Positions 30,767 through 64,000 of a DNA stretch of 64,000 bases are shown piece by piece. The DNA lies in contig NC_053114.1 of the NCBI RefSeq assembly GCF_010015445.1, positions 19,423,724 to 19,487,723 of the forward strand, given 5' to 3'. The position numbers and the translations under genes are program-made. Under the pieces are notes generated by a model. The model searched no databases, had not been told where the DNA came from, and saw nothing but the letters and a program-made list of their open reading frames with translations. The stretch's first letter is position 1; each line of letters begins with the position of its first letter. Source of the stretch: Perca fluviatilis (taxonomy: Eukaryota; Chordata; Actinopteri; Perciformes; Percidae).

Positions 30767-33117
30767 CTATATATTTTGATGATTAATTACATTTGTTTTG
30801 TCTTGTCATCTATTTTTGTGTCTGTCTCCTTTGCCGAACCTTGTGTCCAATGGAAAGGCGGGAAGTCGTTGCCTGGTTAGTTTTTAATTTTTAATTTTAA
30901 ATATTTATTTTTACACTTGACACTTAAAAGGAAGGGACAGACGATGCCAAATGTACACTACATACTAGTTTAATCTTTAGCAGAGTTGCTAGTAGCGTTT
31001 CATTTGTCCCATGTGTTGAGATGTTGTGTTAATTAAACTGGTTTCATCTTGTTGTGAATGGCACAGGTGTTGTGAAAAAGAGTGCTCTCTTCCCTTAATC
31101 TCTCTTCAGTCTCAAGTTTGCTGAAAGATTGCATTGCATTTCTCATGTTTACTTTTACTGTGTGTTCTAGAGCAGTCTGCGCTGACATCAAGTGAAGGTA
31201 GGAAGGAAGAAAATATGCCTTACTGTATATTATTATATATTACTGTACTGTATTATATTATATATATTACACTGGGGGGCCTGTAATCCGTTAACATGAC
31301 TTAATGAGACACCACTGCTCAAACAATATGTGCAAAAAACGTTATCATAATTGTCGTAATTGGGAATCGGCATATGTTTACCTGTGGGTGCAAAGTCCAA
31401 GTTTGGTTTAGCATTTCTGTCTGCAATGTACAACTCCTCTGTGTCAATCAGAACGTTGATGAACCCTCCAGACATTTATTTATATCTTTACACAAGCCGC
31501 GCTAGCCACAGCCCCCCTAATCAATAATTAGTCAGCAGGATTTCGGGATATTGTTGCATGGAGAACATTTGGCCATTTTTCAAAAGGTGCTGCTGAGCGT
31601 CTCACTTTGCCTCACCCTCTCAGGGAGAACCTCAGCGGGCCGATCCAAGCTGCTGGTCAGCGATTGGTCGGAGGGGGATGTGTCAACGTGGCTGGTGGAC
31701 GAAAGCCTCGAGGGACTGGTGGACAAATTCAGGGCCAACAACATAGATGGGACAGAGCTGCTCAGTCTCACCAAGGAAACACTGGCGTCAGAGCTGCACA
31801 TAGGTGAGGAAGCGTCACACACGGCTCAGCGGGTGTAATGCCACTTCCTCAGCCCCTCGGTTTCTCATACTCCTAATGCTCGCTTCCTGAAATGTACAAA
31901 TAGAAAACCAGTCTTATGGGTATTACACGCCTGCTCGCTTGTCAGAATGAACATGGATGTGTGTGGATTAGGATTTTTGTACCTATTTACATGGATAAAA
32001 GGCGACACATTAAATTAAAGTAAGGGTGAAGGAATGAGTGAATGTTGATTGGGGGTTTAGTCAGCAAGATTACATAATATTAGGCTGCACTGCAAAAGTA
32101 CTCAGCTGTGCCTCAGCAGTTCTGATTTTAATCTGGACCAGTTCATCAGTTACATAACCCAATCCCCAAAACATTATTTCCCATAAGGTATTTAGTGGAT
32201 TTACACCTAATATACAGTAATTAGGCCCACTTGGTTATTTCCAAGTCTGTCTGAAATGTTTGTTTATCAGACTTTATCAGGTATATTTTGTGGCTTTTTT
32301 TCTGATTTGCAACCACAAGGCTAAAGTAGGAGTGTTGTGGATGCCAGTCTACCAGCTAGGCCAGTGTTTGTCATGTAGTTGTCAGCAAATGTTTGTTGTA
32401 TTGCCATGTCGTCATTTCCATCCCACAGTGGCTGTCAATCACTCCTCGGTTTACACAGCTCCAGCGCTGTTACAGCTTGTGTTCACATTGTTCTGTTTTT
32501 AGTAACGTTGCGCAAATCCCATCTTCTGAGCAGAACTAACTTAGGAGAACAGAATGGAGTAGCAAGATGTTTTATCTCAGCAATGAAAGACAGCCACATT
32601 TGACAAAGGTGGGAGTGAAATCAATAATTTTCTTCTAAAGAAGCAGAATAACAAAATGAAACAGTGTACCAGTTAGATTATCAGGGAGTCTACAAAGAGC
32701 ATTGTGTACAACGTTGGTTAACTCTTTTATTTCATGAGATCATTAACTTCTAAATTTGAATAAATGTTTCTAATTACTCAGGCAGTCAGGCTCTGCAACA
32801 CATTGTTACTGAAAGAACAGTATTCAAACTAAAATGCACTTGAGTGCCTGCTTAGTATTTAACTTTGAATTGGACAGTCGGCAGACGTGATCTGCTCCCA
32901 CCATCTTCTCTCTCACCCACGCTCCCATTTACCATCCATGAGTGAAAAGTGTTAAAAGCAGGAATAACAAATGCTCAAAACCTTGATATTGATGTGATTG
33001 TATATGTTAGTGTTTGGGTCAGTTGAGCTTGTGCCTCTTGAGGCTCCAGTGGTTTCTATTGTAATGAGAGCACACAAAGTCTGTTTTCTTTTCTAGTAAA
33101 TTCCCTTATTCTCTTGC

Positions 33118-33159
<42 letters not shown>

Positions 33160-34143
33160 TCAGTAGGCCTGCGCAGTAAAATCCTGAGGAAGGTGGAGGA
33201 CCTGAAGAGTGATTCAGTATGTTCAGGCATTCCTGATGAGTTCCTGTGTCCAATCACCAGGGAGCTGATGAGGGAACCAGTCATTGCTGCCGGTAGGCGA
33301 AGATCAGACATTTTTCACTTAACACAATTTACATAAAATGACACAACATATAAGTTAGAGTCAGCTCTTGGGACTCTATAGTTGTCTGTTTCTTCAGTAT
33401 AAACTGATTTGCTTGTATTTAGGGGTCCAAGCCCGAGGGGGCTGGGAACCGCGTTCCACAGATCCAGCGGAGCTGTGGAACCCTATTGTTTTTCTAAGGT
33501 TTATTATTCTTATTCCGTTATTCTTCCGCCATTGAAACAGTTTATACAGCCTAAACCGTGCATGGTGGGGCGGTGCCATTTTCAGGACTGGTCCAGAACC
33601 GTGCCGGGACCTCAGGCAAAAAAAAAAATGCAACCGATTCCACCACTAGGTGGCGCTATAGCAGAAAAAAAGAGTTTGGCCCTATAACTCCTGTTACTGT
33701 CCCAAATTTGGCAAAGAACGCTAAAGGGCGCTATAATCAACGTTTTTGCCCATAACTCAATCAGTGTAAATGGGAAATTTGCAAAGGCTATGTACTACGG
33801 ACGTTGAAGCTCACACTTCACAATATTTCCTGACGTTTGCCTCTGCACCGTTGCGCCTTGGGTATCGCTTTTGCATGCAGGGCGGGTCGTCGGGGGGGCG
33901 ACTCGTGCCGGGGAGGCTTGGACCCCGTCATAACTGCTTGCAGTTCTAGTTGTTTGTGTTATTTGAGTAAACCATAAACATTTGCCAACAGATGGATACT
34001 CGTATGAAAGAGAGGCCATCGATAGCTGGATCAACAATAAGAACCGCTCCAGCCCCATGACCAACCTCCCCTTACTGACAACTCTTCTCACCCCTAATCA
34101 CACCCTGAAGATGGCTATTGGCCGCTGGAAGACCAGCCACTAG
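24284..34143 (+). CDS. wdsub1: wdsub1, WD40-SAM-U-box protein (complete)
   Basis: Ten certain coding exons give 471 residues, close to the human length of about 476. Two candidate in-frame microexons would raise this to 480 or 486. Residues 1 to about 300 are WD40 repeats ending in [30 protein letters not shown] and [13 protein letters not shown] domain follows ([14 protein letters not shown]) and the protein ends in a U-box ([20 protein letters not shown], then [10 protein letters not shown]). U-boxes recruit E2 enzymes, so a ubiquitin-ligase role is inferred; substrates are unknown. The start is the first ATG of exon 24270-24681, and its [10 protein letters not shown] matches the family N-terminus. 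It shares no operon-like link with baz2b, whose stop is 4.6 kb upstream. Confidence 0.95.
25124..25311 (+). CDS. wdsub1: wdsub1 exon: WD40
   Basis: Encodes [20 protein letters not shown] to [17 protein letters not shown]. Ends in phase 1. Confidence 0.95.
26066..26223 (-). mobile_element. tRNA-derived SINE at wdsub1 acceptor
   Basis: Same family as the SINEs in baz2b. Flanks TGTTTGTTTGTTT (26053-26065) and TGTTTGTCTGTTT (26224-26236) form a 13-bp duplication with one mismatch. The exon acceptor is only 25 bp to the right. Confidence 0.8.
26249..26335 (+). CDS. wdsub1: wdsub1 exon: WD40
   Basis: Encodes [20 protein letters not shown] then WAINKFSSG. Phase 1/1. A SINE lies immediately upstream of its acceptor. 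Confidence 0.94.
27085..27178 (+). CDS. wdsub1: wdsub1 exon: WD40
   Basis: Encodes [20 protein letters not shown] then [11 protein letters not shown]. The acceptor follows a (TC)n tract. Ends in phase 2. Confidence 0.95.
27844..28720. repeat. Four-copy inverted repeat cluster
   Basis: Two plus-oriented copies (from about 27844 and 28048) of a unit containing caccccCAGACAGTCACTCGGG and gtaggattttaaaat are followed by two minus-oriented copies (to about 28490 and 28720) containing ACAGTCTGGGGGTGGTGTAC. The whole can fold back on itself. Probably a decayed MITE family. Ends 11 bp before the 34-nt wdsub1 exon. Confidence 0.75.
28732..28765 (+). CDS. wdsub1: wdsub1 exon: WD40 (34 nt)
   Basis: Very short exon encoding [11 protein letters not shown]. 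Acceptor ccttcag, donor gtgagt. The upstream intron ends in a repeat cluster. Confidence 0.93.
28866..28906 (+). CDS. wdsub1: wdsub1 exon: WD40 (41 nt)
   Basis: Encodes [13 protein letters not shown], with a split Arg at the end (phase 2). Acceptor ttttcag, donor gtaaat. Confidence 0.93.
28907..30588 (+). other. wdsub1: wdsub1 long intron
   Basis: 1.7 kb. I recognise no gene, RNA or element in it. Confidence 0.55.
30589..30695 (+). CDS. wdsub1: wdsub1 exon: last WD40 repeat
   Basis: Encodes [20 protein letters not shown] then [15 protein letters not shown]. Donor gtgggt at 30696 (phase 1) is followed within 6 bp by a (CA)n tract. Confidence 0.94.
30702..30764. repeat. (AC)n microsatellite at donor
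   Basis: About 31 AC units starting 6 bp inside the intron after a wdsub1 donor. Confidence 0.95.
30858..30875 (+). CDS. wdsub1: Candidate wdsub1 microexon (18 nt)
   Basis: Flanked by aatggaaag and gttagt and phase 1/1, it would insert GKSLP plus a junction residue after the WD40 part. Evidence is only splice-site fit and frame, so it may be chance. Confidence 0.35.
31171..31197 (+). CDS. wdsub1: Candidate wdsub1 microexon (27 nt)
   Basis: Acceptor ttctag and donor gtagga, phase 1/1, adding EQSALTSSE between the WD40 and SAM parts. Mammalian WDSUB1 also has extra polar linker residues here. Splicing straight from 30695 to 31624 also keeps frame. Confidence 0.5.
31624..31803 (+). CDS. wdsub1: wdsub1 exon: SAM domain
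   Basis: Encodes [20 protein letters not shown] to [20 protein letters not shown]. Phase 1/1. The typical SAM pattern W-x-DV-x-WL and NNIDG-x-xLL is clear. Confidence 0.95.
31804..33116 (+). other. wdsub1: wdsub1 intron between SAM and U-box exons
   Basis: 1.3 kb with no recognisable element. It ends in the (TG)n tract at 33117-33155. Confidence 0.55.
33117..33155. repeat. (TG)n microsatellite at acceptor
   Basis: About 19 TG units ending in TAG at 33155-33157, which is the acceptor of the U-box exon. No separate pyrimidine tract lies between. Confidence 0.95.
33158..33292 (+). CDS. wdsub1: wdsub1 exon: end of SAM, start of U-box
   Basis: 45 codons, phase 1/1. Encodes [17 protein letters not shown] and [20 protein letters not shown]. 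The acceptor tgtgtag comes directly at the end of a (TG)n run. Skipping would be in frame and would delete the first half of the U-box. Confidence 0.95.
33421..33950. mobile_element. Helitron2-like non-autonomous element
   Basis: The 5' end has GGGGTCCAAGCC (33422-33433). Its exact inverse GGCTTGGACCCC (33915-33926) is subterminal. The 3' end finishes with the hairpin AACTGC-TT-GCAGTT followed by CTAG. Asymmetric inverted repeats plus a terminal hairpin are hallmarks of the Helitron2 type. No Rep/helicase ORF. It fills 530 of 699 bp of the last wdsub1 intron. Confidence 0.55.
33992..34143 (+). CDS. wdsub1: wdsub1 terminal exon: rest of U-box
   Basis: Encodes [20 protein letters not shown] then [20 protein letters not shown], ending RWKTSH-stop (tag 34141-34143). 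Complete U-box fold expected. Confidence 0.95.
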
Positions 34144-34415
34144 CATCTGAAAGACCTTTGACCCACCCACATGTTTCCCCCAAAGTAGAAAGAAACCACA
34201 GTATTTCAGGTACAGGTGCATCTGATTTTGTTCCATCTGAGGCATCTGGACACTGTGGGAATTTCTTTGTTGTTTCTTTGTTGCATTAATTTATAAAGTT
34301 GAGATTTGGCATCTTAAGCTACAAAGAGAGTGAATATTGGACTTACATTCACCATGTGGCCACAAACACAACTTCAAATTAATTATCATGTTGCTCCGTA
34401 ACTGCTGGATGTGTA

Positions 34416-34421
34416 AATAAA
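34416..34421 (+). terminator. wdsub1: wdsub1 proximal polyadenylation signal
   Basis: AATAAA 272 bp after the stop. A second AATAAA at 34718-34723 is an alternative distal site. Confidence 0.5.
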
Positions 34422-34717
34422 CAACTGTAAGCCAACAAGTTGACCATATCAGCTTACAAGGTAATATGTTCATGTTGTGTTCACAGCTTGATCTCAGCGT
34501 TGATCTCTTTGCATCGCTTAAGGTTAGACATTCTTCACCAGTCACACAAGTGGTTTCTTTTGGCTGATAATGGCCAGTTTTCTGGTTTGTTAATAATAAT
34601 AAAAAAGTGAGTTCTTCATTAGTGCTGTACAGACACCACATAACCATAAAAAATAATACAAAATGTCAACAACACTGTAGGCTCCTAATTTTAAAAACAA
34701 GTCATAAAGTGTACATG

Positions 34718-34723
34718 AATAAA
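34718..34723 (+). terminator. wdsub1: wdsub1 distal polyadenylation signal
   Basis: AATAAA followed by AT-rich sequence, just upstream of the SINE in the wdsub1-tanc1 spacer. Confidence 0.45.
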
Positions 34724-34786
34724 ATTAAAACCTTATCTTACACAGGTTGCTATTTTGCTCATTTATTATCTTAAAATGAGTTGCAT

Positions 34787-34981
34787 GGGGCGACCTCTAG
34801 CTCACCCAGTAAGAGCGTGCGCCCCATGTAGGAGGAGTCCTTTGCAGCGGCCCGGGTTCGAATCCAACCTGCGGCCCTTTGCTGCGTGTCGTCCCCTCTC
34901 TTTCTCTCCCTCTTTACTGTCTATCAACTCTTACTATCGAAAAGGGAAAAAGCCCCAAAAACTAATCTAAAAAAGCAAAAA
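34787..34981 (+). mobile_element. tRNA-derived SINE copy D
   Basis: Plus-oriented, head-first. It has a CTAGCTCACCCAGTAAGAGC A-box region, B box GGTTCGAATCC, a ctctctttctctccctc tail region and an A-rich end. Perfect 9-bp duplication GAGTTGCAT (34778-34786, 34982-34990). A real tRNA gene is excluded by the fused tail and the poor cloverleaf. Confidence 0.85.
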
Positions 34982-34990
34982 GAGTTGCAT

Positions 34991-36450
34991 TTATAACATA
35001 TGTATTAATAAAGATTCTTATGAAAAGCTAATCGAATAGCTTTATAAGGACACAAATTGGGAGGCCTTTAGTGTTGTGTGCATTTTACATTAATTATGAC
35101 TTTTTATTGACTGACTACCCAGAAAACATCGAGCTGTGAGTGTCTGAAAGCTACCAACAGCCCCTTCACATTAAGGAGAGTCTATTGATTCAATGGTTAT
35201 TTTAGAAGTATTGCTGTAACGGGCTTTGCATGAACATAATGTCGGTTATCTTACTAAAAACAATATCTGCAGGTAAGCATTACATATATGCGTTTTTTTT
35301 GCTTGTCATTGCAGGACCTTGCTTATTACAAATCGGAATAGTGATTGACCAAAGTAGTTTAGGGTTTACCCTTTGCAAGCTTACATGCAGCATTTGATGA
35401 CAGTAATGAAGACTTTTCCGCAATATTAAGAAATGGCAATGTCCACATTTTTATACAAGTACTTTATTCTGATGGCGTGGTTAAATGTCAGTTTAGAGTT
35501 AGGTTGTACTGTGAATCCTTTTATCCATCCATACACAGCTTAGGCAACATTTTATGGATTATACAGTGAAAGAAGTAGATGTAGAAATGTGGTACCCATT
35601 AATATTTTATTATACCACAATAATAATGTGGCAACATTCTGTAATCTGTAGTATGACTCTGAAAAGGGTATATGACAACTATGGACATACAGCAAAGTAC
35701 GAAGTCTCTTAAGATTTTCTATCCTCAACTGCTGCTTGTATAAAAGCTCTCTCCGTGTCTCTCTCTGTCTCTCTCTCGCTCTCCAAACAAACCAGTAAAC
35801 ATTTCATATGAATATGTTCTCTGCTATGCAAAAATAAATAGCATATACTGTAAGTATTGAAGCAATCAATTCAATATTAGATTATGATAAGAAGTTTTCC
35901 AACAATGTCATGTACAGCTCCTTTTTTAATCAAATTGTACCAAGAAAAAGAATCTCAAGCACACAAAGTAATTTCTTTTGAAGCCTGTAATGCAGACAGA
36001 TAACCACTTACAGGGAAATATATAATCTGCAAATATAGTGTACACCGTACAAATATAAATGTTTTTTAAAAGACACTTGACAATAGAAATGGTCATATCC
36101 AGCAACTAATAGCATGAGGTTTTTTATATTTGTGCACAAAGCTTTCTCTGATTTCTATATTTGTTATAATAAATTAAAAGTTGAGACAATATTCTACTCA
36201 TTTTTTGAAATCCCTACTTAAGGTATGTCTGGTTTTCTTCAATACACTAGTGTAGCTGTAGACATGTAAGCAAAAGCATAGTAGCCTGAGTTGAACACTG
36301 GTTCTAGATTGTAAATGCAGTGCAGCAGCATAACTCTACAAAACAGGCTCAGGGAAGGGAGCTGTTCTCAAACCAGTCTCCCTTGCTACCTTATGTGGGA
36401 CATAGTTTCTTGAAAACAGCCTGTGTCTGTGCTTTTATAAAGTAATATAT
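34991..36450 (-). other. tanc1: tanc1 3' UTR and spacer
   Basis: AT-rich non-coding sequence between the tanc1 stop and the SINE. Minus-strand AATAAA signals occur at 35606-35611 and 35463-35468, which would give a 3' UTR of about 0.85-1.0 kb. Confidence 0.6.
35463..35468 (-). terminator. tanc1: Candidate tanc1 polyadenylation signal
   Basis: TTTATT on plus, AATAAA on minus. A second one lies at 35606-35611. Which is used cannot be told. Confidence 0.4.
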
Positions 36451-63808
<27,358 letters not shown>

Positions 63809-64000
63809 CTGAAAAAAAGGAGAGCAGAAAGATATTGATACATGATCAAGGAGGTTAAAGTGTCATAAAGTTAAGATGTATCGAGAATCACAGGGAGAGA
63901 CTCAACCTGATCAACTCAACTGTGCAGGGAGAATGAAAAGAAACATACCTAAGTGATATTCTATTATAAAGTAAATCAACAGTTTTAGTTGCTACCCTTT
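63809..64000 (-). other. tanc1: tanc1 intron, 3' end
   Basis: No coding signal; continues beyond the window. Confidence 0.6.

Noticed and set aside
33421..33760. Alternative coding exon of wdsub1 from ORFs at 33409-33755
   Set aside because: The sequence is a repeat element, and the exons on both sides join in frame to a complete U-box without it.
34787..34865. tRNA gene on the plus strand
   Set aside because: It has A- and B-box-like motifs, but it is followed by a SINE tail, bounded by a 9-bp duplication and has a poor cloverleaf; three related copies in the window share the same tail.

Overview
The window comes from a vertebrate genome, most likely a ray-finned fish. It has GT-AG spliced genes with fairly compact introns, many CA/GT, TA and ATT microsatellites, and nested DNA transposons and tRNA-derived SINEs of teleost character. 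No bacterial, viral or organellar gene is visible. Placement within teleosts (perhaps a percomorph, from the compact introns) is inference.

Three protein-coding genes account for all the coding sequence. (1) 698-19627, plus strand: the 3' two thirds of baz2b, a chromatin-remodelling reader subunit. Twenty-six exons encode the end of the methyl-CpG-binding-like domain, two AT-hooks, a long charged coiled coil, DDT, WHIM, PHD and bromodomain, then the stop codon; the 5' end lies to the left of the window. (2) 24284-34143, plus strand: complete wdsub1 (WD40 repeats, SAM, U-box), with a probable non-coding first exon near 22565. (3) 36451-63808, minus strand: most of tanc1, a postsynaptic scaffold with a P-loop NTPase region, ankyrin repeats, TPRs and a C-terminal PDZ ligand. 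Twenty-three exons are visible and the N-terminus lies to the right. Exon phases are consistent across all three models. The order and orientation (baz2b and wdsub1 head-to-tail, wdsub1 and tanc1 tail-to-tail) match human 2q24, so this is an ancient syntenic block. The three proteins act in chromatin, putative ubiquitin ligation and the synapse; nothing suggests they form a pathway.

The accessory layer is mobile DNA in the introns and spacers. It includes hAT-type elements with 8-bp target duplications, TTAA-flanked elements, tRNA-derived SINEs with clear target-site duplications, a Helitron2-like element and a Tc1-type foldback inserted in an older repeat. One 1-kb element has a perfect 9-bp target duplication and carries the first coding part of a RecQ/DEAD-type helicase. 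Several insertions sit within about 25-35 bp of splice sites.

The most interesting gene-level signals are in-frame alternative donors in baz2b, a U-box exon of wdsub1 whose acceptor is preceded directly by a (TG)n tract, and candidate 18- and 27-nt microexons between the WD40 and SAM parts of wdsub1. All homology calls are from recognising protein families by eye; no database search was possible.
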